Source of the DNA: Mycobacterium sp. KBS0706
GTDB taxonomy: Bacteria; Pseudomonadota; Alphaproteobacteria; DSM-16000; Inquilinaceae
Length of the DNA stretch: 64,000 bases
Direction of reading: 5' to 3'
NCBI RefSeq assembly: GCF_005938675.2
Contig: NZ_VCCH02000013.1
Location: 1 to 64,000, forward strand
The notes under the pieces were generated by a model. That model was not told where the DNA came from. It was given only the letters and a program-made list of their open reading frames with translations, and did not search any database. Position 1 is the first letter of the stretch; every line of letters begins with the position of its first letter. Made by a program: the position numbers and the translations under genes. Shown here piece after piece: positions 7,083 to 14,674 of the stretch.

Positions 7083-7670
7083 ATGACCGCGACCACCACC
7101 CGGACCTTCGCCTATCTCCGGGTCTCGACCACGGACCAGACCACCGAGAACCAGCGCCAGGAGATCGAGGCTGCCGGCTTCAACGTCCAGCCCCGCCGCA
7201 TGGTGGCCGAGACCGTGTCGGGCAGCACCAGCGCATTCGAGCGGCCCGGCTTCGCCAAGCTGGTCGACCGGCTGGAGGCTGGGGATGTCCTGGTGGTCAC
7301 CAAGCTGGACCGCCTCGGCCGGAACGCGATGGATGTCCGGGCCACGGTCGAGCGGCTGGCGGGGATCGGCGTCAAGGTCCACTGCCTAGCCCTCGGTGGT
7401 GTCGATCTGACCAGCCCGGCCGGGAAGATGACCATGGGAGTGATTGCCGCCGTGGCCGAGTTCGAGCGTGATCTACTGATCGAGCGGACGCAGGCGGGAT
7501 TGGTCCGGGCCAAGGCCGAAGGGAAGACGCTGGGGCGGCCCCACGGGCTCACCGAGGTGACCCGGAAGGAGATCGCTCAGAAGCTCACTGAGGGCGCGGC
7601 GGTGGCGGCCCTGGCCAGGGAGTACGGGACGAGCCGCCAGACCATCATGCGGTGCAGGGACGCGGCCTGA
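7083..7670 (+). CDS. Serine recombinase (resolvase/invertase family, ParA-like)
   Basis: The 195-residue product has the catalytic-domain start FAYLRVSTTDQTTENQ with the nucleophile Ser15, then SGSTSAFERPGF, the arginine motif LVVTKLDRLGRNAMD, the ALGGVDLTSPAGKMTM segment and the FERDLLIERT helix entry. A C-terminal helix-turn-helix follows (ALAREYGTSRQTIMRCR). Length and order are those of plasmid multimer-resolution resolvases such as ParA of broad-host-range plasmids. The ATG at 7083 is preceded by GGGGGATCGACC. In the element it would resolve multimers or replication intermediates, which implies an autonomous circular phase. Confidence 0.92.
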   Translation: MTATTTRTFAYLRVSTTDQTTENQRQEIEAAGFNVQPRRMVAETVSGSTSAFERPGFAKLVDRLEAGDVLVVTKLDRLGRNAMDVRATVERLAGIGVKVHCLALGGVDLTSPAGKMTMGVIAAVAEFERDLLIERTQAGLVRAKAEGKTLGRPHGLTEVTRKEIAQKLTEGAAVAALAREYGTSRQTIMRCRDAA

Positions 7671-8322
7671 GGCCCTGAAGCTCGCTGAAGCTCGCGAATG
7701 CCGGACACTTATGCCCCCTGCCCAGCCCTGTAGCTCGCGAAGCTAGCGGCTGGTCCCCGTGAGGATCGCGCCGAGGCTCGCCCTGCGGGCTACGCGGGTT
7801 TCTCGTTGTGGGGCTCTGGGGCCATCGCGCGCCCGTCAAGGGCACTGGACAGAGGCCCCGGATGGGCTTCGACCGCAGCGGCCCCCTGGCCTGCGCAGAG
7901 GCACTGAGCATGCTCCTCAGCGATCTCAGCTAAGCCCATCAAAGAACTAGAGAATTCGCCTTCCGGCTGGAATTACCCGACACTTATCCTCCCGGAAGCG
8001 TCGATCGATTAGGTGGGACTTATGCCCCAAGGGACGGTCGCTCCGTCTCCGGCGGGCTGGTCCTGCGGCTGTGTCGCATGGCGATCCTCTCACGTGGTGG
8101 TGATGGCACCGCCCTCGGCCGTTGATGGTCGGGGGCGGGATGCCGCCGCCACCGCCGCGAAGCTCCACGATGTTCCCTGTCTCACGGGGTGTCTGGACGG
8201 AGTTTTCGCAGGAGGAGGGGGAGCGGCGCCCTTCCCCGTCACGCCACCCAACGGCCCCCAACGCCCACCTTCATCAACCACCTAACCGGCCCGCCCTGAG
8301 TGGCTCGCCGAGGAGACCACCC
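7671..8322. other. Non-coding stretch between resolvase and polymerase-like gene
   Basis: No supported gene is seen. It holds three short related motifs, ggacacttatgcccc (7703-7717), gacacttatcc (7979-7989) and gggacttatgcccc (8015-8028), and a cggaca half-site (7702-7707). It also holds agcccatcaaagaactaga (7933-7951), similar to agcccatcaagtgctaga at 3875-3892. The Shine-Dalgarno of the polymerase-like gene (AGGAG) is at 8311-8315. Confidence 0.4.
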
Positions 8323-9666
8323 ATGCCCAAGCCACTCTGGGGCGAGGACGCCGCTACGCGCACCCGCCTGTTCGAACCGTATCGTCTGCCCATCACGGCC
8401 CCTTCCCGTGCCCTGGCAGACACCTGTTGCGCCCTGATTGAGGCGGAGGAGGAGAAGCACCGGTTGCGGAAGCGCGCCCGCCGGCCCGCTGATCGAAACA
8501 CATTCCGGTCCCTGGTCGCCGCCCTGGTCGCCGATCTGGCCTACCGCTGGCTGGAGACCGGAGGAGAGGAAGTCGCTGATGGTGATGGCGTCTGGCTGCC
8601 CGCTGGGCTGCGGCTGTCGCTGAGCCGCGATGCCCTCGGTCGCCGCTCTGCCCGCTACGTGCCGTCCTGGCTGGGCGTGACCCTGCGCGACATCATCGCT
8701 GTCATGGCCCGGCCCGACGTGGCCCTCGCGTCCCTCGAAGTGGGCGCCTGGGGGACCGATCACGGCAAGGGTACGCTGTCCATCATCCGGCCCGGACAGG
8801 CGCTGATCGCCCTGTTGGAGGAGGCCGCCTTCCCAGGGATCGGCTTCCACGACCTAGGCTTGTGTCCCACCGCTGAAGTCGTCTTGCTCAGGGCACCCGA
8901 CGCCTCCTTCTGGGACCGTGGGAAGCTGGTCGACTACACCGACGATGCCGAGACCGATCGCCTCCGGGACGAGGTACGGAGCATCAACACGTGGCTGTCG
9001 CGGGCCGACATCACTGTCCTCCGGGAGCACCCTGGCGCAGGTCGTGTAGACCCAAGCCTTCGCAGGATGCGCCGCTGCTTCAACCGCTCGACATTCCAGT
9101 CAGGCGGACGGCTGTTCGGGGGCTTCTGGCAGCCGATGACCAGGGAGGAGCGGAAGGCGATCCGCCTCGACGGGGAGGAGACCATCACCCTCGACTACGG
9201 CCAGATCGGACCACGCATCCTCTACGGCATGGCCGGTCAGGTACCCCCAGCGGGAGACCTTTACAGCCTCCCGATGCTCGACGGACAGCATCGGGATGGC
9301 GTGAAGAAGCTGTTGGCCGCTGCCTCCTTCTACGAGGGCAACGGCAAGCCGATGAAACGACCGCCCGATGGCTGCCCAGAGCTGTTCCCCGAAGGGTTGA
9401 CCATCAGGGCGATGCTCACGGCCATTGAACTGGCCCATCCGGGGCTGCGACCGCTGCTCTACCGGGGCCTTGGTCATCAGGCCCAGCGCACCGAGAGCGA
9501 CATCCTCGTGGCTGTGCTGCTGAAGCTGCAGGCCATGGGCATCACGGCACTGCCCATCCATGATGCTGTCATCGTCCCCAGGTCCACCGCAGATGCCGTC
9601 GAGGTGGTGATGCGGGAGACGTTCAGGGAGATCACCCGGCTGCCCATCCAGGTGAAGCGAGAGTGA
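8323..9666 (+). CDS. Putative family A DNA polymerase-like protein (replicase candidate)
   Basis: The 447-residue product carries the three palm motifs of family A polymerases in order. Motif A is LDYGQIGPRILYGMAG (Asp291); compare DYSQIELRxLAHxxG in Pol I. A motif-B-like helix is HRDGVKKLLAAASFYEG (323-339, R324, K328/K329), and motif C is LPIHDAVIVP (Asp414). The second acidic residue of the usual HDE is Ala here. The first 280 residues show no 5' or 3' exonuclease motif, and the spacing between motifs is compressed. The ATG at 8323 follows AGGAG by seven bases; the frame extends further upstream without support. Similar motif patterns occur in hypothetical proteins of rhizobial islands, as far as I recall. 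A priming or replicative polymerase is my inference. Confidence 0.6.
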   Translation: MPKPLWGEDAATRTRLFEPYRLPITAPSRALADTCCALIEAEEEKHRLRKRARRPADRNTFRSLVAALVADLAYRWLETGGEEVADGDGVWLPAGLRLSLSRDALGRRSARYVPSWLGVTLRDIIAVMARPDVALASLEVGAWGTDHGKGTLSIIRPGQALIALLEEAAFPGIGFHDLGLCPTAEVVLLRAPDASFWDRGKLVDYTDDAETDRLRDEVRSINTWLSRADITVLREHPGAGRVDPSLRRMRRCFNRSTFQSGGRLFGGFWQPMTREERKAIRLDGEETITLDYGQIGPRILYGMAGQVPPAGDLYSLPMLDGQHRDGVKKLLAAASFYEGNGKPMKRPPDGCPELFPEGLTIRAMLTAIELAHPGLRPLLYRGLGHQAQRTESDILVAVLLKLQAMGITALPIHDAVIVPRSTADAVEVVMRETFREITRLPIQVKRE

Positions 9667-9861
9667 GCCCTGGGGAGAAGATCATCATCAGTCTCCCTTC
9701 GATCAGCACCGTATGGAGGCTGGCGCCTCTACTCCTTCCCTTCGGTCACACCTTCCAGCAGTGACACAGGGGATGGTGCCTATACCTTCACGGCCACCCT
9801 ACTACGGGGATCGTAATTTCTCGCAGTTCTCTGCGGGTTTCAGCCCATCCAGTCCGTATAC

Positions 9862-9894
9862 AGCCCGCCCGGCAATGGCTCGGCGGGCTTCTTC
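9862..9894 (+). terminator. Rho-independent terminator after the polymerase-like gene
   Basis: Perfect 8-bp stem agcccgcc (9862-9869) / ggcgggct (9882-9889), followed by tcttc. It lies about 200 bases after the stop at 9666. Positions 9667-9861 show no gene. Confidence 0.6.
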
Positions 9895-9950
9895 ATGCCC
9901 ACCCACCGCCACCTTGCCGGCCTCTGCCGAGCCTCCAAAGGATCAACACC

Positions 9951-10310
9951 ATGCCCATCAGCCTCCGCAACCGGGGCGAGTTTCACCGCTGGCAGGGGAG
10001 CAGGCCCACCAGCGCGCCCGTTCACAGCACCGCCGAGGTGACCCGCACGACCACCCTCCCCGGCGCGATCACGATCACCGTCAAGGCCCTGGCCGAGATC
10101 CTGTCGGATGGGACCATTGGCGCCGGTACGGCCGTGGCCTGGGAACTGTCCGACCGGCCGGCGCTTGGCCCCGAGACCGAAGACGGGCGTTTCTACGATG
10201 CCTTCGCAGAGGCCGTTGAGGGCGCCTGGGGGGAGGCGATGCAGGATGCCCTTTCCCGTGGCCCGGCAGCGCCCAGGACGGGCGATCTGCCACCGCCGCC
10301 ACCTGCGTAG
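9951..10310 (+). CDS. Hypothetical protein of the element (119 aa)
   Basis: I do not recognise this product. It starts MPISLRNRGEFHRWQG, has a beta-like stretch (TTTLPGAITITVKALAEIL), an acidic middle (DRPALGPETEDGRFYDAF) and a Pro-rich end (LPPPPPA). No signal or membrane segment is seen. The ATG at 9951 follows AAAGGA. It lies between two terminators, so it is probably its own transcription unit. Short soluble proteins of this kind are frequent in alphaproteobacterial islands. Confidence 0.55.
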   Translation: MPISLRNRGEFHRWQGSRPTSAPVHSTAEVTRTTTLPGAITITVKALAEILSDGTIGAGTAVAWELSDRPALGPETEDGRFYDAFAEAVEGAWGEAMQDALSRGPAAPRTGDLPPPPPA

Positions 10311-10364
10311 CCCAGAACACGAACGGCCGTCCTAGCGCGGCCCGCCACGCCCACCACCACCCGC

Positions 10365-10395
10365 AGCCCGCCCGGCATCCCCGAGGCGGGTTTCG
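10365..10395 (+). terminator. Rho-independent terminator
   Basis: The stem gcccgcc (10366-10372) / ggcgggt (10385-10391, one G-T pair) with loop cggcatccccga is followed by ttcgtatt. It follows the 119-residue gene and nearly repeats the stem of the terminator at 9862. Confidence 0.55.
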
Positions 10396-10418
10396 TATTG
10401 AAGAAGGACCACGACACC

Positions 10419-10721
10419 ATGGCGCTACTGCGCATTGACATCGCACGCCACCACCGCCCCCGCTCCCTCCATCGGGCTTGGGGGATCGAGGACCACGACT
10501 TGAACGCCCTTTGCCGGAAGCTGGTCGCCGCCGGCTACCCGGACAGCCCGGCCTACACCTGGGATGGGACCGGCTACGGCATGCGGATCAAGTCCGTCCA
10601 CCGCTACGCCCTGCTGACCATCCGCGAGGAGACCGGGAACGGCATCCCTCGCTACAGCAGATTTGAGCCATTCGCCGGGCCGCGTAGCGCCCAGGACGGC
10701 CTTCGTGAGGCTGCCGAGTAG
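10419..10721 (+). CDS. Hypothetical protein of the element (100 aa)
   Basis: The product is small, basic and Arg/His-rich at its start (MALLRIDIARHHRPRSLHR). It continues with a helix (LNALCRKLVAAGYPDSP) and a strand region (YGMRIKSVHRYALLTIREE). The combination LCRKLxxAG followed by a beta hairpin is one I associate with hypothetical genes on rhizobial islands, but I cannot name a family. The ATG at 10419 is chosen for GAAGGA upstream. A small DNA-binding or regulatory role is possible. Confidence 0.55.
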   Translation: MALLRIDIARHHRPRSLHRAWGIEDHDLNALCRKLVAAGYPDSPAYTWDGTGYGMRIKSVHRYALLTIREETGNGIPRYSRFEPFAGPRSAQDGLREAAE

Positions 10722-10817
10722 ATCGGTATCCCCGGACCAGAGCGCCTTTCCTATCGCGCCCCTGCACACCCCCATCACCCCACCATCGCGCCAATGAGCG
10801 CGGACAGGAGACACGCC

Positions 10818-11660
10818 ATGAACCTCGACCACACCCAGGTCGGATACCTCCCGCAGGAGGAGCACCAGCGGCAGGCCTCCGCTGCCCCCTCCCGCCGCCG
10901 GAACGTCACCGACGCTGCCCCCGAAGATGCCGGTAAGGGCACCGTAATGGTGCCGCTGGCAGGCACCGACGAGCGCGCCCTCGTGGACCGCGAAGACTAC
11001 GAGGTGCTGATACAGGCCGGCATCTCGCCCTTGTGGGTCAGGAACGACACCGGCAGCGGCCCCGGCAGGAAGCCTGCGGTGAAGGTCTGGCACGGCAACG
11101 GCATGGTCGCTGTCGCTCGGCTGATCCTCAAGGCCGGCTCCCGTGGTCGGGTGGTCTACGGCCCCGGCGGATCGCTCGACCTTCGGCGCTGTAACATCTC
11201 GCTGAAGACGGTCAACGCCCGTGGCGAGGGTGACGCTCGGACGGGTGTCATGCGGAAGCAGGCATGGGCATCCACTGCGAAGGGCCAAGCTCGAAAGCAG
11301 GCGAGGGCAGCGGAGAGGGCGCGGGAGGATGCCGCTGCAGCAGCCTTCAGGGCCGAGGCAGTGGCCCGTTACGACCGCTGGCAGGCGTGGATTGCTGCCC
11401 AGGTGGCAGCCGGCAGGAACCGGCAGCAGGCTGAAGCGGAGGCCATGCGACAGGCCCGAGCGGAGAAGGCGGCATACTGCGCAGAGCATGGGCTTGACCC
11501 GGCCACCGGTCGGCCGCCCAAGCCGGTGAAGGAGGAGAAGGGCACCAATCGGATAGGCACCCCTGCCCAGCCGATCCCCAGCGGCGACCACTCAGTGCAA
11601 GCACCTTGCCTTCAACCGCCCAGGGCCACTGTCGATCCCGCTCAGTTGCCCTTCAGGTGA
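10818..11660 (+). CDS. HNH-homing-endonuclease-like protein lacking the catalytic histidines
   Basis: The 280-residue product has a central segment (about 50-140) patterned like AP2/HNH homing-endonuclease proteins: ALVDREDYEVLIQAGISP, an aromatic/basic strand, MVAVARLILKAG, then YGPGGSLDLRRCNISLKT. In active members that last block reads vDHxNgdxLDNRRxNL. Here the His pair is replaced (VVYGPGG) while L-D-x-R-R-x-N remains. A long Ala/Arg/Gln-rich helical tail (about 155-235) and a Lys/Pro-rich end follow. The start at 10818 follows AGGAG. I infer a decayed or repurposed DNA-binding protein. Confidence 0.55.
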   Translation: MNLDHTQVGYLPQEEHQRQASAAPSRRRNVTDAAPEDAGKGTVMVPLAGTDERALVDREDYEVLIQAGISPLWVRNDTGSGPGRKPAVKVWHGNGMVAVARLILKAGSRGRVVYGPGGSLDLRRCNISLKTVNARGEGDARTGVMRKQAWASTAKGQARKQARAAERAREDAAAAAFRAEAVARYDRWQAWIAAQVAAGRNRQQAEAEAMRQARAEKAAYCAEHGLDPATGRPPKPVKEEKGTNRIGTPAQPIPSGDHSVQAPCLQPPRATVDPAQLPFR

Positions 11661-11669
11661 CGAGCGGAT

Positions 11670-11692
11670 ACCCCCAGGTTAAAACTGGGGGT
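11670..11692. terminator. Hairpin between convergent genes
   Basis: Perfect 8-bp stem acccccag / ctgggggt with a 7-base loop (gttaaaa). It lies just past the stop of the HNH-like gene and upstream of the end of the convergent integrase gene. No T-run follows on either strand, so termination strength is uncertain. Confidence 0.45.
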
Positions 11693-11816
11693 GCTGTGCG
11701 GGCACCTCCCCTCATCAGATGAAGGGTTACCTCAAGAGGAATTTGGGGGAACTGCGGGAGGCCGGTTGGGAGGAGATGGTGTTGACCACCGCTTCCCCCC
11801 TGGCCCCATTCCGGCG

Positions 11817-13424
11817 CTACAGGCCCTCAGGCACCGCGATCCGGCACAGTTGGTCATGCAGCACCTTTACGGCGAAGCCCAGGCCGTAGCCGTCGCCAGC
11901 ATTCCGGCCCGCCTCGTGGCCGAGGATGGCGTCTTGGACGTCCGGAGGTGCGCCGCTGTTGCGAAGCAGATCCTTCATGCGGTGACGCCATGAGTGGTTC
12001 GGCGCGATGCGGGGATCGTCGATGCCCATCCGCTCGACCCAGTGGCGCAGCGTGTTGGCCGCGATGGAGCCGCGCCGGCCGTACCGATCAAGGCCGATAT
12101 CGGGGAACAAGGCGCCGTCCTTCGGGAGCCCTTCGGCGTAGGCGAGGAAGCCTTCAGCGATCAACTTGGGGTGGATCGGAAGACGACGGTGAGATGCCTC
12201 GGTCTTCAGGCTCCTGACGGCTGCGCCGCTGGGGGTTGCCTCCTCACCCTCGCTCTGGTCTTCGGTCACGACGAGGTAGTGGACGCCATCTTGTTCCCGC
12301 AGATCGGAGACCATGGGCTGGGAGACCTCCGAGACCCTGGCACCGGTGAACGCCATGAGCCAAGGCACCCAGCGCAGGTAGCCCGGACGGGATCGGGCAG
12401 CGGTCAAGAGGGTGACCGCTTCAGCATCGGTGAAAGGACGGCGGCCGGTGCCCTTCTTCGCCTTTGCGGCGGGCTTGCGGACGCCAGCAAACGGGTTGCC
12501 TGGGATCAACCCTTCGCCCACCGCATGGGTCAGTACGGTCTTCACCCTGGTCATGTAGGTGCCGATGGTCGAGGGCTTTCGCCCCGCCGCCTGCAGGCCG
12601 GTCTTCCAAGAGACCACGTCGTCCCTGGTCGCCTGTCCGAGGTGGCGGGGAGCGATATGGGCGGCGAAGGCCTCGACCGTCGTCTTGAACTGGTCGAACG
12701 TCTGGGGCTCGGGACGCTGGTCCGCCTGCCAGCCCTTCAGGACCGCATCGGCGGTCACCACAGGCCCCCCGGTCGGGGCTGTGGCAGGTTTCCCTGGCGG
12801 CTCCCATTCAGGGAACCGTTCGAGGCCCCCTGCGGGCGAGAAGTCGCCGCCGTCCTGTCGCGTCGCTGTCCGCAGATGGTCTGCCAGAGCCTTGACCATC
12901 TCCCCGACCAGCAGCCGGCGGGTGGGCTTGTCCACGGTGATGCCTTCATCCGACAGCAGCCGATCGAGGAACGGCCCGACATGCTGTTCGGTCGTGCTAT
13001 CCGCGACCGCATCGGCGAGGAGATCGAGGCCGAGGGCGTTGCCCTCCTCGTTGTCGGGGTGTGCCTCGTAGACAGCCAGCATCTCGCGGAGCCAGCGACC
13101 GGACAGCGCGACGCACTGCCGATAGGACAGCGAAACCGGAGCCCCGTTCAGGGGCCGTTCAGGGAGAGCGACAGGGCCAGCATGGGCGGCAAGCTCCCGG
13201 CGAAGCTGGTCGCACTCCTGGTCGAACCTCAGGGACGCCTCAACGACCGCACGGCGGGCAGCATCAGGGTCTCGGGTGCGGAGGCTGAATGCCTCGTCCG
13301 TCTTCGGCGTGCCCTTGCCGGTGACGAACCGCCCCCGGCCCTGAAGGTCTTTCGGCACCTTCGCCTTGAACCAATACGTTGACCCTCGGCGCTTCAGTCG
13401 GGTATGTCTGGCCACGTCGTTCAT
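11817..13424 (-). CDS. Tyrosine site-specific integrase
   Basis: The 535-residue product opens with the integrase-associated DUF6538-like pattern (RRGSTYWFKAKVPKDLQGRG). A SAM-like core-binding region follows (about 240-330, SWKTGLQAAGRKPSTIGTYM). In the catalytic domain I see Arg363 (TGARVSEV), His477 and Arg480 (HSWRHR), His503 (LGHEA) and the nucleophile Tyr513 (GDGYGLG). The catalytic set is complete. The gene starts 84 bases from the end of folE and points away from it, placing it at the attR end of the element. No excisionase-like helix-turn-helix gene is obvious; the 100-residue protein at 10419 is a candidate only by size. Confidence 0.93.
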   Translation of the reverse strand: MNDVARHTRLKRRGSTYWFKAKVPKDLQGRGRFVTGKGTPKTDEAFSLRTRDPDAARRAVVEASLRFDQECDQLRRELAAHAGPVALPERPLNGAPVSLSYRQCVALSGRWLREMLAVYEAHPDNEEGNALGLDLLADAVADSTTEQHVGPFLDRLLSDEGITVDKPTRRLLVGEMVKALADHLRTATRQDGGDFSPAGGLERFPEWEPPGKPATAPTGGPVVTADAVLKGWQADQRPEPQTFDQFKTTVEAFAAHIAPRHLGQATRDDVVSWKTGLQAAGRKPSTIGTYMTRVKTVLTHAVGEGLIPGNPFAGVRKPAAKAKKGTGRRPFTDAEAVTLLTAARSRPGYLRWVPWLMAFTGARVSEVSQPMVSDLREQDGVHYLVVTEDQSEGEEATPSGAAVRSLKTEASHRRLPIHPKLIAEGFLAYAEGLPKDGALFPDIGLDRYGRRGSIAANTLRHWVERMGIDDPRIAPNHSWRHRMKDLLRNSGAPPDVQDAILGHEAGRNAGDGYGLGFAVKVLHDQLCRIAVPEGL

Positions 13425-13507
13425 GCCCCCGGTGGTACTCCTCAGGGGGACAGACGTGAAGTCGAAAGCCTAGGGAAACCGCCTCTTTCGAGGCTTTCTG
13501 CGGCGGA

Positions 13508-14146
13508 TCAGACCGGCATTCCAATCATCATCTGGAACTCGCGCCGCAGCTGGGAATCGTCGCGGAAGGCGCCGGTCATATAGCTGGTCACCATCTGGGT
13601 GCCGTGCTTGTGCACGCCGCGCGTGGTCATGCAGTGGTGTTGCGACGACACCATCACCGCCACGCCGCGCGGCTTCAGCACCTGGTCGATCGCACCGGCG
13701 ATCTGCGCCGTCAGCCGCTCCTGGATCTGCAGCCGCTTGGCATAGGCATCGACCACCCGCGCCAGCTTCGAGATGCCGATCACCCGCCGGTCCGGCAGAT
13801 AGGCGACATGCGCCTTGCCGATGATCGGCACCATGTGGTGCTCACAATGCGACTCGAAGTCGATGTCGCGCAGCAGCACCATCTCGTCATAGCCCTCGAC
13901 CTCGTCGAAGGTCCGGGACAGGAGATCGACCGGATCCTGATCGTAGCCGCGAAAGAATTCCTCATAGGCCTTCACCACCCGCTTCGGCGTGTCGCGCAGC
14001 CCTTCGCGCGCGATGTCCTCGCCGGCCCAGCGCAGCAGCACGCGCACCGCGTCCTCGGCCTCGGACCGGCTCGGGCGATGCTCCACCGCGCGCGCAGGCT
14101 GGGCTGCGACGTTGGCCGCCACTGGGGTGAAGGGGTTGCGGGTCAT
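13508..14146 (-). CDS. folE: GTP cyclohydrolase I
   Basis: Converts GTP to dihydroneopterin triphosphate, the first step of folate (and queuosine precursor) synthesis; cytoplasmic decamer in known members. The 212-residue chain has the helical N-terminus ([23 protein letters not shown]), the zinc-site motif [21 protein letters not shown], and the second ligand Cys in [12 protein letters not shown]. These are the standard zinc Cys/His residues and the active-site His region. The start at 14146 follows GGAGAAG; a longer reading from 14236 would run to within two bases of apaG and lacks support. Its last nine codons and stop were supplied by the integrated element (synonymous), so the protein is unchanged. 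Confidence 0.95.
   Translation of the reverse strand: MTRNPFTPVAANVAAQPARAVEHRPSRSEAEDAVRVLLRWAGEDIAREGLRDTPKRVVKAYEEFFRGYDQDPVDLLSRTFDEVEGYDEMVLLRDIDFESHCEHHMVPIIGKAHVAYLPDRRVIGISKLARVVDAYAKRLQIQERLTAQIAGAIDQVLKPRGVAVMVSSQHHCMTTRGVHKHGTQMVTSYMTGAFRDDSQLRREFQMMIGMPV
13512..13537. repeat. attR: element-borne copy of the folE 3' end
   Basis: Direct repeat of 3371-3396 (24 of 26 identical), inside the 3' end of folE. Bases 13524-13537 are the identical core. Bases left of the core, including the functional TGA stop at 13508-13510, come from the element. Confidence 0.88.
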
Positions 14147-14237
14147 GATGCCGGCTTCTCCGGGCGGTTGTCGTTGACGGTGCTGGTCCAGGTTGCGGCC
14201 GGGAGCCGTCCGGGATCTAGGACTTTGGTCTGTCACG

Positions 14238-14630
14238 TCAATTCAATCGGATCGTCCGATGCGGGCTGTCCAGCGAAAAGGCGGGGATCGCCACGTCGAA
14301 ACGCTCGCCCGACGCGGTCTCCATCTGATAGGTGCCGACCATGATGCCGGACGGCGTCGCGATCGGCGCACCGCTGGTGTACTGGAACGCCTTGCCCGGC
14401 TCGATCACCGGCTCGACGCCGACGACGCCGGGGCCGCGAACCTCCTGCACCCGGCCGAATTCATCGGTGATCCGCCAGTAGCGGCTGCGCAGCTGCACCC
14501 GCTCGCGCCCGTGATTGACGATGCGGACATGATAGGCCCAGACGTAGTGATGCTCGTCGGGCGAGGATTGGTCCTCGAGATAGGTTGGCTCGACCGACAC
14601 CTCGATCGCCCGTGTTTCCGCAGTGTACAT
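14238..14630 (-). CDS. apaG: ApaG family protein
   Basis: The 130-residue single-domain protein matches ApaG: the N-terminal strand [23 protein letters not shown], central [14 protein letters not shown], the conserved [14 protein letters not shown] loop (GxGxxG) and the C-terminal GTYQME. ApaG has a fibronectin-III/immunoglobulin-like fold and is linked genetically to Co/Mg resistance; its biochemical role is unsettled. It lies 91 bp upstream of folE on the same strand, so the two may share a transcript. Confidence 0.93.
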   Translation of the reverse strand: MYTAETRAIEVSVEPTYLEDQSSPDEHHYVWAYHVRIVNHGRERVQLRSRYWRITDEFGRVQEVRGPGVVGVEPVIEPGKAFQYTSGAPIATPSGIMVGTYQMETASGERFDVAIPAFSLDSPHRTIRLN

Positions 14631-14674
14631 CTCGTCGATCCGCTGGCGGGCGCTGTCGCGCCATGGACATCAGA

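Larger units (their letters stand above)
3383..13537. mobile_element. Integrative element in the 3' end of folE (about 10.1 kb)
   Basis: The boundaries are the 14-bp identical cores of attL and attR. The tyrosine integrase (11817-13424) abuts the folE side, as is usual for elements of this type. The cargo is short genes with strong Shine-Dalgarno sites: tiny membrane peptides, a lipoprotein, an M41-type peptidase, a ParA-type resolvase, a family-A-polymerase-like protein, three hypotheticals and an HNH-like protein. No relaxase, type IV secretion, capsid, tail or lysis genes are recognisable. Long AT-rich non-coding segments with perfect DnaA boxes contrast with the GC-rich host DNA. It could be a mobilisable island, a phage satellite or an integrated plasmid-like replicon. 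Confidence 0.85.

Noticed and set aside
9713-10219. A 168-residue frame overlapping the 119-residue gene
   Set aside because: It crosses a terminator hairpin and has no Shine-Dalgarno; the other frame has both a good start and coding-like composition.
3383-13537. The element as a complete prophage
   Set aside because: No capsid, portal, terminase, tail or lysis genes can be recognised, and the element is too small for a full virion set.
13480-13560. A tRNA gene as integration target of the element
   Set aside because: No tRNA-like fold is present at either end; the repeated sequence is the folE 3' coding end.
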